This document shows positions 54,603-63,149 of a DNA stretch of 64,000 nt, piece after piece. This DNA is from Endozoicomonas sp965198415 (GTDB lineage: Bacteria > Pseudomonadota > Gammaproteobacteria > Pseudomonadales > Endozoicomonadaceae). Under the pieces are notes generated by a model, which searched no databases, was not told the DNA's origin, and saw nothing but the letters and a program-made list of their open reading frames with translations. Within the stretch, counting starts at the first letter, position 1, and the number at the start of each line of letters is the position of its first letter. Where the stretch lies: contig CBDAPN010000032.1 of NCBI GenBank assembly GCA_965198415.1, positions 62,001-126,000 on the forward strand, given 5' to 3'. The translations under genes and the position numbers were made by a program.

Positions 54603-56639
54603 ATGAACACCTCCATGAGTAACACACCAACCCCTATTGCCGAAGAGATCATTCAACTGCGTCAACAGATTAATGAACACAATCATCGTTATTACGTGCT
54701 TGATGAACCCGAAATACCAGACAGTGAATACGACACGCTGTTTTCCCGCCTAAAGCTACTGGAAGAAAAATACCCACAACAGATTACTGCCGACTCACCA
54801 ACCCAGCGCGTGGGCGCAACACCGTTAACAGCCTTTGGTCAGGTTCAACATGAGCTGGCTATGCTATCGCTGGATAATGCCTTTAACGAAGAGGAGCAGC
54901 TTGACTTTAATCGCAAGGTTAAAGAGCGACTGAACAGCACTGATGAAATTGAGTACGCCTGTGAGCCCAAGCTTGATGGTATTGCCGTTAGCCTGTTATA
55001 CGAAAATGGCGTTTTAATACGGGCGGCCACCCGTGGTGACGGAACCACTGGGGAAGACATCACGCAAAATATCCGCACCATTGATGCAGTTCCGCTGCGC
55101 CTGCTAGGCAGTGACTGGCCCCGGCGTCTTGAGGTTCGTGGTGAGGTGTATATGCCCAAGGCAGGGTTTACGCTGCTGAACCAGCGCGCCAGCGCCCGGG
55201 GTGATAAAACCTTTGTGAATCCGCGCAATGCCGCTGCAGGTAGCTTACGACAGCTGGATTCCCGCATTACCGCTAAACGACCATTGTCTATTTACTGCTA
55301 CAGTGCCGGTATTGTTGAGGGTGGCGTACTTGCAGACAAACACAGTGAAATTTTGCAAAGTTTTAAACGCTGGGGTTTAAGAGTCAGCCCTGAATTAAAA
55401 GTCGTTATCGGTTTAAACGCCTGTGAAGCGTATTACCAGAGAATGGCCGAGAAGCGAGCCAATTTGCCTTATGAGATTGATGGCATTGTCTACAAAGTAA
55501 ACTCCATCGCCCAACAACAGGCCTTAGGGTTTGTCGCCCGTGCGCCGCGCTGGGCCATTGCCCGTAAATTTCCGGCGCAAGAGGCTGTTACCGTGCTTAA
55601 AGATGTGGAGTTTCAAGTGGGCAGAACCGGTGCCATTACCCCGGTTGCACGACTGGAGCCGGTTTTTGTTGGCGGTGTTACCGTGAGTAATGCCACGCTG
55701 CATAATATGGACGAAGTTACCCGCCTGGACATCAAAATAGGCGACAGCGTGGTTGTTCTGCGAGCTGGTGATGTAATTCCAAAGGTGGATCGGGTGATTC
55801 ACTCCAGGCGCCCGCAAAACACTCGGGACATCGTTTTTCCCAAGCGTTGCCCAATCTGCGATTCAGAGATAGAGCATGAAGAGACCATCTTGCGCTGTGC
55901 CGGTGGCCTGTTTTGCTCTGCCCAACGCAAAGAGGCGATAAAGCACTTTGCCTCCCGCAAGGCCATGGACATTGATGGCCTTGGCGACAAATTAGTTGAA
56001 CAACTGGTGGAGCGACAACTCATTAAAACCGTGGCCGACCTGTTCACCCTCACCCCGGTTGAAGTGGCAGAGTTGGAGCGCATGGGGCAGAAGTCGGCAC
56101 AAAATCTCATCAATGCGCTGACCGCTGCCAAAAAAACAACCCTCGCCCGCTTTATTTACGGACTGGGCATTCGTGAAGTTGGTGAGGCAACGGCGCAAGG
56201 GTTGGCAAATCACTACCGTGAGCTTGGCCCGTTGATGTCGGCCACCGGCGAGGATTTGCAAACAGTGGATGATGTCGGCCCTGTTGTTGCCGGTCATATC
56301 GAGAAATTCTTTCGCCAAAAACATAACGTTGAAGTGATTGAAGCACTGCTAGCCCAAGGTATTCAGTGGGAGGAAGAGACGGCTTCTGACGCAACAAATC
56401 AGCCTCTGGCTGGTGAAGTCTGGGTATTAACCGGTACGTTACACTCCATGACCCGAGATGAGGGCAAGGTGATTTTACAAACACTGGGCGCCAAGGTGAC
56501 CGGCTCAATTTCAGCCAAAACAACGGTGTTATTAGCCGGAGAAAAAGCTGGCTCCAAGTTGGCTAAAGCAGAAAAGCTCGGGGTTCGGGTTGTAACAGAA
56601 GAAGAGTTTATGCAAATGCGTCAGGGTTGGGATGCATGA
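54603..56639 (+). CDS. ligA: NAD-dependent DNA ligase LigA
   Basis: LigA seals nicks in replication and repair. The 678-residue protein has the NAD-binding domain Ia (RYYVLDEPEIPDSEYD) and the adenylation site CEPKLDGIAV with Lys123. An OB-fold follows, then a zinc finger (CPICDSEIEHEET, with two later Cys), HhH motifs and a BRCT end (VWVLTGTLHSMTRDEG). Start candidates are ATG 54603 and ATG 54615; neither has a strong site, and 54603 is used. It is the third gene of smc-zipA-ligA. Confidence 0.95.
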   Translation: MNTSMSNTPTPIAEEIIQLRQQINEHNHRYYVLDEPEIPDSEYDTLFSRLKLLEEKYPQQITADSPTQRVGATPLTAFGQVQHELAMLSLDNAFNEEEQLDFNRKVKERLNSTDEIEYACEPKLDGIAVSLLYENGVLIRAATRGDGTTGEDITQNIRTIDAVPLRLLGSDWPRRLEVRGEVYMPKAGFTLLNQRASARGDKTFVNPRNAAAGSLRQLDSRITAKRPLSIYCYSAGIVEGGVLADKHSEILQSFKRWGLRVSPELKVVIGLNACEAYYQRMAEKRANLPYEIDGIVYKVNSIAQQQALGFVARAPRWAIARKFPAQEAVTVLKDVEFQVGRTGAITPVARLEPVFVGGVTVSNATLHNMDEVTRLDIKIGDSVVVLRAGDVIPKVDRVIHSRRPQNTRDIVFPKRCPICDSEIEHEETILRCAGGLFCSAQRKEAIKHFASRKAMDIDGLGDKLVEQLVERQLIKTVADLFTLTPVEVAELERMGQKSAQNLINALTAAKKTTLARFIYGLGIREVGEATAQGLANHYRELGPLMSATGEDLQTVDDVGPVVAGHIEKFFRQKHNVEVIEALLAQGIQWEEETASDATNQPLAGEVWVLTGTLHSMTRDEGKVILQTLGAKVTGSISAKTTVLLAGEKAGSKLAKAEKLGVRVVTEEEFMQMRQGWDA

Positions 56640-56700
56640 TTGTAGGCATCAGTTACTGCTTAAAAAAATACATTAATAAAAATATGGCGAGGTCCCCACA

Positions 56701-57282
56701 ATGAATGCCAGAGTTGTGAAGTTGATGGTCTTACTTGCAGCACTGGCATTAGGCGGCTGCGCCAGTACATCCCCTCCCAAAAAGCCGCATAACCTATGCA
56801 GTATTTTCAAAGAGAAACGTGGTTGGCATAAAGCGGCCAAACAAGCCAATAAACGCTGGGGAACGCCTATTCAGATTATGATGGCAATTATGTATCAAGA
56901 GTCGTCTTTCCGGCATGACGTGCGCCCGGCCCGCCCTTGGTTTTTATTTATTCCACTGCCAAGAAATTCTTCAGCCTATGGCTACCCACAGGCTCAGGAT
57001 GGCACATGGGAGCAGTACGTTGACGAGGCCGGTGGTTTCTTTCCCAGCCGGGAAAATTTTGCTGATTCCATTGATTTTATTGGCTGGTATACCCATAAGT
57101 CGCGCAAGATTAATGGTACGTCGTTGTGGGCTGCGGATCATCAGTATTTGAATTACCACGAAGGCTGGTACGGTTATCGCAAAGGGAGTCACAAAAGTAA
57201 AAAGTGGCTGTTGAAAACCGCCGCCACCATCAAGCGGCGGGCGAGCAACTACGGTGAGCAGCTGCGAAAGTGCAGTTTATAA
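56701..57282 (+). CDS. SLT-domain lipoprotein (probable lytic transglycosylase)
   Basis: A 193-residue lipoprotein: the signal peptide ends in a lipobox LGGC with Cys20. The rest is a goose-lysozyme-like SLT domain. MAIMYQESSF holds the likely catalytic glutamate, and AYGYPQAQDGTWEQY and YHEGWYGYRKGSH match the family. It would cut glycan strands of peptidoglycan from the inner face of the outer membrane. A gene of this kind next to ligA is seen in Pseudomonas relatives. Confidence 0.87.
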   Translation: MNARVVKLMVLLAALALGGCASTSPPKKPHNLCSIFKEKRGWHKAAKQANKRWGTPIQIMMAIMYQESSFRHDVRPARPWFLFIPLPRNSSAYGYPQAQDGTWEQYVDEAGGFFPSRENFADSIDFIGWYTHKSRKINGTSLWAADHQYLNYHEGWYGYRKGSHKSKKWLLKTAATIKRRASNYGEQLRKCSL

Positions 57283-57285
57283 TGC

Positions 57286-57549
57286 CTACTGTGACTGATT
57301 ATTGAGCGCCTCGGTGGCTACGTCTTTTGATAAGATATTGGCCACTTGGCTCTGCTGATCAAAAACGATCACCATCTCCCCGCACTTCAGGCGTGACAGC
57401 ACCTGTGCTGACTTGGTTGCAAGGGATACTTCATAGCCGTTATCGGTACCTTCCCTGCTGACACACTCCTCAATCAGCCGATTCAGCGTTTCTGTTTCTA
57501 ATAATTCAAAAGGAATAATCAACTGTGCATCTCCGAGTTGACGGGTCAT
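57286..57549 (-). CDS. YheU/UPF0270 family protein
   Basis: An 87-residue protein matching the YheU family: LIIPFELLETETLNRLIEECVSREGTD is its signature, followed by a coiled part and LKCGEMVIVFDQQSQ. No function is established for this family. ATG 57549 is chosen over TTG 57555. It lies tail to tail with the SLT lipoprotein gene, with 3 bases between stops, and downstream of zapE on the same strand. Confidence 0.85.
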   Translation of the reverse strand: MTRQLGDAQLIIPFELLETETLNRLIEECVSREGTDNGYEVSLATKSAQVLSRLKCGEMVIVFDQQSQVANILSKDVATEALNNQSQ

Positions 57550-57616
57550 TACCAACGTTTTAACTGCAACTTAAAACCAGCGTTAACAGGCGCTTCCTCA
57601 CGGTATTTTGCCGCCC

Positions 57617-58711
57617 TTAAGGCTGATGAGGCTGGGCGAGGTATTGCCTGGACTGCATCTCCTGTAAGCGGCTTAATGTCCTCATAAATTCAAACGCCAG
57701 GCTGCCACTGGCGTAAAGTGCATTAAGCTCAACAGCGCTGGAAATAATGAGTTTAACCCCCCGGTCATAGAACTCATCCACCAAGTTGATGAACCGACGC
57801 GCCTGATCGTTTTTATCAGCATCAAACTGTGGTACTCCTTGCAAGATAACGGTGTGGTAAATACGTGCCAGCTCAATGTAATCGTTCTGGCTGCGGGGGC
57901 CGTCGCACAGAGCACTAAAGGTGAACCAGCCGACATCTTTGCACAGTTTTACACTATGAATGGGCCGGTTAGATACCGTAAGAATGCGCGCCGACTCAAT
58001 GTGTTCCGGGTCGGAAGCCAGCTCCGTAAATACCTGTTGCAATTGGTTTTGAGAGTTTTCGTTCAGCGGCCAGTAAAAGGTTTTGGCTTTTTCCAGCAGG
58101 CGCAGGCGGTAGTCTGTGCCGCCATCAACATTCATTACCCGGGTGTGTTTTTTGATGAGTTCAATGGCCGGTAAAAAGCGAGCCCGTTGCAAGCCGTCTT
58201 TGTACAGTAAATCCGGGTCTACGTTGGATGTCGCCACCAGAGTAACCCCCCTTCGGAACAGTTGCTCCATGAGGCCACCCAAAATCATGGCATCGGTGAT
58301 GTCTGACACAAAAAATTCATCAAAACAGATCACCCTAGCCTCTTTTGCCAAACGCTCAGCAACAATATTGAGGGGGTTTTTCTGCCCTTCCAGCGTTTTT
58401 AACTCGCCGTGTACCCGGCGCATAAAGTGGTGAAAGTGCATCCGCAACTTTTCACAGAAGGGCAGGCAGTGATAAAACGTATCCATCAGCCAGGTTTTGC
58501 CACGGCCAACTCCGCCCCAAAAATAGAGACCACGCACCGGCTCACGGGCTTTCCCAATGGCGCTGCGAAGCAGTTGTAACAGGGGTTTTTCAGGTTGATT
58601 GACCAAGCGCTCAAACAAATCTTGCAGCTGCGCCACGGCTTCGGCCTGAGCCGGATCTTTGGTGAAACCTTTTTGGGCGATATCCCTGTTGTAACAAGCT
58701 TGCGGCGTCAT
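57617..58711 (-). CDS. zapE: Cell division AAA+ ATPase ZapE
   Basis: ZapE is an AFG1-like ATPase that affects the Z-ring during late constriction. The 364-residue protein has GGVGRGKTWLMD (Walker A, near 66), RMHFHHFMRRVH, ICFDEFFVSDITDAMIL (Walker B and sensor region), TLVATSNVDPDLLY and a C-terminal arginine-finger part (RRFINLVDEFYDRGVKLIISS). It is encoded divergently from zapG, the other envelope/division gene here; this pairing is common in gammaproteobacteria. Confidence 0.95.
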   Translation of the reverse strand: MTPQACYNRDIAQKGFTKDPAQAEAVAQLQDLFERLVNQPEKPLLQLLRSAIGKAREPVRGLYFWGGVGRGKTWLMDTFYHCLPFCEKLRMHFHHFMRRVHGELKTLEGQKNPLNIVAERLAKEARVICFDEFFVSDITDAMILGGLMEQLFRRGVTLVATSNVDPDLLYKDGLQRARFLPAIELIKKHTRVMNVDGGTDYRLRLLEKAKTFYWPLNENSQNQLQQVFTELASDPEHIESARILTVSNRPIHSVKLCKDVGWFTFSALCDGPRSQNDYIELARIYHTVILQGVPQFDADKNDQARRFINLVDEFYDRGVKLIISSAVELNALYASGSLAFEFMRTLSRLQEMQSRQYLAQPHQP

Positions 58712-59013
58712 AGTCAGTGGCTGCGAATGTAAAGACAGAACTTATTGAGTTGATTACTGTCTTATATTATCGATAGTTTATTGGTAGCTTTGAAAAGTCA
58801 GCTTTTCATCGCTTCGTGGCAAAAAATCAGCCAATGTAACCGGACTCCGGTCAGGTGGCAAGGTTTGCAAACGTTAAAGCGGTTAAAGGGTCAAGAGGCG
58901 GCCTGAGAATAGCAGCCTCCTAGGACTACCCACCAAGAAGCTATACAATTACTTTAATCGGCATGACGCAGTGAATTAATGGCATTAATGATAAGGGCGT
59001 GAGAGGCAATATT
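58712..59013. other. Divergent promoter region zapE/zapG
   Basis: About 300 bases separate the two start codons. It should contain promoters in both directions; CTTATATTATCG near 58769 is A+T-rich enough for a -10 element of zapE. No gene is seen. Confidence 0.45.
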
Positions 59014-59499
59014 GTGGAAAACATTAACGTACTTTGGTTTGTTGGAAGTTTGGCATTTTTGGCGGGGGTACTGTGCGGTGCCATTGTCTACTACCTTTTG
59101 TTCGGCTCCAAATCCAACAATGGCAAGCTGGCAAAGCAGTTAGACGAGCTGCAACAAGAGTTCAAAGAATATCAACAGCGGGTGGGTGACCATTTCACCA
59201 CTTCGGCCCATATGATCAATAAACTGACCGACACCTACCGGGACGTGCACGAACACCTCGCCCACGGGGCCGAAGATTTGTGTAAAGACGAGGAGGTTCG
59301 CAGCCGCATGGGAGACGCACTGTTAAGCACAAACGCCCTGTTATCCGGCAAAGTGCAAAAGCGCCGCAACGAGCGTAGCTCGCCATTAGAACAGCCCAAA
59401 GATTATGCTCCAAAATCTCAGGATGAGCAGGGTGCATTGTCTGAAGAGTTCGGCTTACGCCCCGACAAAAACAAAGACAGTGGCAACAACATTGCCTAA
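59014..59499 (+). CDS. zapG: ZapG/YhcB (DUF1043) inner-membrane protein
   Basis: ZapG (YhcB) links cell division and envelope synthesis. The 161-residue protein has one N-terminal membrane helix (VLWFVGSLAFLAGVLCGAIVYYLLFG), a coiled coil (LAKQLDELQQEFKEYQQRVGDHF) and the conserved TSAHMINKLTDTYRDVHEHLA, ending in a disordered polar tail. GTG 59014 has GAGAGG 7 bases upstream; the earlier GTG 58999 has none. Confidence 0.92.
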   Translation: MENINVLWFVGSLAFLAGVLCGAIVYYLLFGSKSNNGKLAKQLDELQQEFKEYQQRVGDHFTTSAHMINKLTDTYRDVHEHLAHGAEDLCKDEEVRSRMGDALLSTNALLSGKVQKRRNERSSPLEQPKDYAPKSQDEQGALSEEFGLRPDKNKDSGNNIA

Positions 59500-59558
59500 A
59501 CCTTAGGCTGCGCCGGTTTGCTTTTAACCGGCACCTCCATTTTTGCGGATGGATTCGA

Positions 59559-60512
59559 TCAACTTTCGAGAGAGTCCAGATACTTCTCCGCATCCAAAGC
59601 CGCCATGCAACCGGTACCGGCTGAGGTAATTGCTTGGCGGTAGACATGATCCATCACATCACCGGCGGCAAACACGCCCTCTTTTGAGGTCAGAGTTGCG
59701 TTGCCCTCACTGCCGCTACTGACTGTGATATAGCCATCTTTCATATCCAGCTGGTCGGCAAAAATTCCGGTATTGGGCGTATGGCCAATGGCTATAAAAC
59801 AGCCAAGGGCGGCGATTTCTTTAAGCTCACCGCTATGAACATTTTTAACACGCACGCCGGTGACGCCCATCTCATCCCCAACCACTTCATCCAACACCGA
59901 GTCCAGTACTAGATTGATGTTGCCGTTGTTTACCCGGTCCATCATCTTGCCTTGCAGAATCTTTTCAGCCCGAAACTCTTGGCGACGGTGAACGACGGTC
60001 ACGGTTTTGGCAATGTTAGAAAGGTACAGAGCCTCCTCAACGGCGGTGTTACCACCACCGACCACCACCACATCTTTATTTTTATAGAAAAAGCCATCGC
60101 AAGTGGCGCAGGCAGAAACCCCTTTGCCTTTAAAGAGCTCTTCACTGTCCAGCCCGAGGTATCGGGCGCTGGCGCCGGTGGCAATGATCAGGGCATCGCA
60201 GGTATATGTATGGCTGCCTTTGAGGGTGTAGGGCTTTTTGCTCAAATCAACGTCTTCGATATGGTCAAAAATAATTTCAGTGCCAAAACGTTTGGCATGG
60301 GCTTCCATATCCACCATTAACCCGGGTCCCTGAAGCCCCTCAGGCCCGCCGGGCCAGTTATCAACATCCGTTGTTGTGGTCAGCTGGCCGCCTTGCTGCA
60401 TACCGGTAATCATCACCGGGCTAAGATTGGCGCGGGCGGCATAAACAGCTGCAGTGTAGCCAGCAGGACCAGACCCTAAAATTAACAGACGGGAGTGTCT
60501 TGTTGTGCTCAT
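59559..60512 (-). CDS. trxB: Thioredoxin reductase
   Basis: TrxB reduces thioredoxin with NADPH through FAD and a cysteine pair. The 317-residue protein has GSGPAGYTAAVYAARA (FAD), VSACATCDGFFYKNK with the active Cys135 and Cys138, VGGGNTAVEEALYLS (NADPH) and GVFAAGDVMDHVYRQAITSAGTGC near the end. It is the same size as the E. coli enzyme. Reduced thioredoxin also serves MsrA and, through the membrane, CcmG. A GC-rich inverted repeat (GCCGGTT/AACCGGC, 59512-59532) lies between the convergent zapG and trxB ends. Confidence 0.96.
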   Translation of the reverse strand: MSTTRHSRLLILGSGPAGYTAAVYAARANLSPVMITGMQQGGQLTTTTDVDNWPGGPEGLQGPGLMVDMEAHAKRFGTEIIFDHIEDVDLSKKPYTLKGSHTYTCDALIIATGASARYLGLDSEELFKGKGVSACATCDGFFYKNKDVVVVGGGNTAVEEALYLSNIAKTVTVVHRRQEFRAEKILQGKMMDRVNNGNINLVLDSVLDEVVGDEMGVTGVRVKNVHSGELKEIAALGCFIAIGHTPNTGIFADQLDMKDGYITVSSGSEGNATLTSKEGVFAAGDVMDHVYRQAITSAGTGCMAALDAEKYLDSLES

Positions 60513-60724
60513 TGTGTACTCCTTGGAGGTAACCCTGATTGTGGTGCATATAATAGCGATTGCCTTTCTTTAAAGACAATCGGGAAAGGTCATAAGTTCA
60601 ATTACGGTTTTCTATTAAGCATTGATTAATTAACCATTAACAACCAGCCGGCTCAAAATATGCCAAGAGAAATACCAGTGGCTGGTATACTATTGCCACT
60701 TCACTAACAGCAAAATTAAGAACA

Positions 60725-61465
60725 ATGACACAGTACAATCGCTTATCGGGGCCAGGGTATTTTCTTGAGGGGGTGAAAATGGTTTTTCTGCCCCAGCTGC
60801 GCTGGTTTGTCCTTATTCCGCTGATCATCAACGTGCTGGTATTTGGTGGCATTATTTATTGGGCTGCCAACCACTTTTCTGCCTGGATGGCTGATCTCAC
60901 CAGCTGGTTACCCCAATGGCTGGCCTTCCTTGAGTATGTGGTGTGGCCGTTGTTATTTCTGGCTTTGGCGGCCATGATTTTCTTTACTTTCACAATAATT
61001 GGTAATTTTATCGCCGCACCCTTTAATGCCATACTGGCGGAGAAAGTACAGCGCATGGAGGGAGCCGAGCTGCCAGATTTGCAACTGTCTGACTGGCTAA
61101 CTCTGGTACCTAAAAGCATTGGCCGTGAGCTGCGTAAGCTAATGTACTACCTACCCCGTGTACTTTTGCTGTTTCTACTGTCGTTTATTCCAGGGCTTGG
61201 AATGATTCTGTGGTTTTTGTTTAACGGCTGGATGATGTCTATCCAATATTGTGACTACGCGGCAGATAACAGAGGCGTGTCGTACGATGCCATGCTCTCA
61301 AAGCTCAAGCCAACACTGTCGAAATCCTGGCCTTTTGGGGCAGTGGTTAATGTCGCCATGCTGATCCCCTTTCTCAACCTGCTGATCATCCCGGTGGCAG
61401 TGATTGGCGCTACCGTTTTCTGGGAGCGGGAAGTTGAAAAAATAGCAATACAAGGAGAAAACTGA
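60725..61465 (+). CDS. cysZ: Sulfate transporter CysZ
   Basis: CysZ brings sulfate into the cell for cysteine synthesis. The 246-residue protein starts LSGPGYFLEGVKMVFLPQLRWF, a family signature, and has four long hydrophobic segments. IIGNFIAAPFNAILAEKVQ and FNGWMMSIQYCDYAADNRGV are highly conserved. It ends at the hinT ribosome binding site, so the two are likely co-transcribed. No other cys gene is near. Confidence 0.92.
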   Translation: MTQYNRLSGPGYFLEGVKMVFLPQLRWFVLIPLIINVLVFGGIIYWAANHFSAWMADLTSWLPQWLAFLEYVVWPLLFLALAAMIFFTFTIIGNFIAAPFNAILAEKVQRMEGAELPDLQLSDWLTLVPKSIGRELRKLMYYLPRVLLLFLLSFIPGLGMILWFLFNGWMMSIQYCDYAADNRGVSYDAMLSKLKPTLSKSWPFGAVVNVAMLIPFLNLLIIPVAVIGATVFWEREVEKIAIQGEN

Positions 61466-61807
61466 ATGAGTTGTCTTTTCTGTAAAATTGCTGCCGGAGA
61501 GATTCCGGCGGACAAAGTCTATGAAGACGAAGACCTCGTCGCCTTTCGGGACATCAACCCCGCAGCCCCAACACACATTCTGGTAATTCCAAAAAAACAC
61601 ATCGCCACAATGAACGATGTTGCTGCTGAAGATCAGGCATTAGTGGGCAAGATGTTGCTCGTAGGTCAGAGTATTGCCGCCACAGAGGGCGTGGACGAAG
61701 AGGGCTATCGCCTAACGCTGAATACCAACCGCCACGGCGGGCAGTCGGTTTATCATATCCATCTGCACCTGCTAGCGGGGCGGCAGATGCAGTGGCCGCC
61801 CGGTTAA
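61466..61807 (+). CDS. hinT: HIT-family nucleotide hydrolase HinT
   Basis: A purine nucleoside phosphoramidase of the histidine-triad family. The 113-residue protein has CLFCKIAAGEIPADKVYEDE at the start and the histidine triad HIHLHLL near the end, with RHGGQSVYH before it. AAGGAG lies 10 bases before the ATG, in the end of cysZ. Confidence 0.94.
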   Translation: MSCLFCKIAAGEIPADKVYEDEDLVAFRDINPAAPTHILVIPKKHIATMNDVAAEDQALVGKMLLVGQSIAATEGVDEEGYRLTLNTNRHGGQSVYHIHLHLLAGRQMQWPPG

Positions 61808-61838
61808 TGCTAACGCCTGCTCGGTGGGCGCGAGGAAA

Positions 61839-62252
61839 TTATTCAGTTTCGATGATTTCAAAACTGTGGCTAATTTCTACACCGCCCTTTTCCAGCATAA
61901 AGGAAACCGAGCAGTATTTTTCAGCCGATAAACTCACCGCCCGCTCTACCTGAGACGCTTTGATACGCTTCCCCTTAACGACAAAATGAAGATGTATTTT
62001 GGTATAAACCGCCGGAATCGTCTCTGCCCGCTCGGCATCAATATCCACATGGCAGCTAACCACCGCCTGTCGGGCTTTTTGTAAAATGCCGACCACATCC
62101 ACAGAAGCGCAACCACCAAGGCCCATCAAAACCATTTCCATCGGGCCCGGGGCGCAGTTTTGCTGCCTGTCTGCATCCATAACCACAGCGTTACCGCTGC
62201 CGGTTAACCCAACAAAACGTTGGTTTTCAATCCATTTAACCTGTGTTTGCAT
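61839..62252 (-). CDS. OsmC/Ohr-superfamily protein, YhfA-like
   Basis: Proteins of this superfamily reduce peroxides or act on thiols. The 137-residue protein has GPMEMVLMGLGGCASVDVV with one conserved Cys, KIHLHFVVKGK, and AEKYCSVSFML with the second. This spacing is that of the YhfA branch rather than Ohr or OsmC proper; its physiological role is not known. ATG 62252 (MQTQVKWIEN) matches the family length; a longer reading adds an unrelated leader. Confidence 0.88.
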   Translation of the reverse strand: MQTQVKWIENQRFVGLTGSGNAVVMDADRQQNCAPGPMEMVLMGLGGCASVDVVGILQKARQAVVSCHVDIDAERAETIPAVYTKIHLHFVVKGKRIKASQVERAVSLSAEKYCSVSFMLEKGGVEISHSFEIIETE

Positions 62253-62343
62253 TTTTATACTCTGATTTGTTAGTGGAATTTTGACCGCATTGTATAAACT
62301 TGGGACTGAATTAACCAAAGGAAAATGGTTTGTGAGTGCTCCT

Positions 62344-62374
62344 CGCCCGATTACACCCAGAGGGCATCAAGGCG
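62344..62374. repeat. Dispersed hairpin element, copy 3 (one core unit)
   Basis: CGCCCGATTACACCC, AGA, then GGGCATCAAGGCG is the one-unit form of the element at 8984 and 28421. It keeps both outer arms (CGCC.../...GGCG) around a single CCCAGAGGG. It stands 20 bases past the stop of the ABC ATPase gene, so this family again sits just behind a gene. Confidence 0.75.
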
Positions 62375-62393
62375 AGGGTATACAAGGAATGTG

Positions 62394-63149
62394 CTAAATA
62401 ACCTGACTTAAAAACGTCTTCAGTCGTTGATGTTCCGGCGCTTCAAAGAAACGGTTGGGTTCACTGTCCACCAGCAACTCACCGCTCTCCATAAACAACA
62501 CTCGGTCTGCTACCTCACGGGCAAATCCCATTTCGTGGGTGACCACCACCATGGTCATACCTTCACGGGCCAGCTGCTTCATAACATCCAGCACCTCGCC
62601 GACCATTTCCGGGTCGAGCGCACTGGTGGGCTCATCAAAGAGCATGATGCGCGGCTGCATCGCCAGAGCACGGGCAATGGCGACCCGTTGCTGCTGACCA
62701 CCAGAAAGTTGCGGTGGATAGCTGCTGGCTTTTTCTGCCAAACCCACTTTAAGCAACAATGCCTTCGCCCGCTCTTCGGCTTCAGACCGGTTAATCCCCC
62801 GAACCTTCATAGGTGCCAGACAAACATTGTCCATCACCGACAAATGGGGAAACAGATTAAACGACTGAAACACCATACCCACTTCTTCGCGGAGCTTATT
62901 GACATCGCCAGGGCGGGTGAGCGAAATGCCATCAACGACAATCTCACCGGCATTGATGGTTTCCAGCTGATTCAAGGTACGTAAAAATGTTGACTTACCC
63001 GAGCCGCTTGGGCCAATCACCACAACAACTTCGCCCTCTTGAATCGTCTGATGCACATTACGTAGCGCATGAACCCCGTTGGGGTAGACTTTTTCAACGC
63101 CCTTTACTTCAATAATGCCCGTAGCAGCAGCGTTACTGTTTGACGGCAT
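62394..63149 (-). CDS. Polar amino-acid ABC importer, ATPase
   Basis: A GlnQ/HisP-type ATPase of 251 residues. It has GPSGSGKSTFLRTLNQLE (Walker A), VGMVFQSFNLFPHLSV (Q-loop), LSGGQQQRVAIARAL (signature), IMLFDEPTSALDPEMVGEVL (Walker B) and VVTHEMGFAREV. GGAGG 6 bases before ATG 63149 lies inside the end of the permease gene, which overlaps by 17 bases, so translation is coupled. The substrate could be glutamate, glutamine, aspartate or a basic amino acid. Confidence 0.93.
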   Translation of the reverse strand: MPSNSNAAATGIIEVKGVEKVYPNGVHALRNVHQTIQEGEVVVVIGPSGSGKSTFLRTLNQLETINAGEIVVDGISLTRPGDVNKLREEVGMVFQSFNLFPHLSVMDNVCLAPMKVRGINRSEAEERAKALLLKVGLAEKASSYPPQLSGGQQQRVAIARALAMQPRIMLFDEPTSALDPEMVGEVLDVMKQLAREGMTMVVVTHEMGFAREVADRVLFMESGELLVDSEPNRFFEAPEHQRLKTFLSQVI

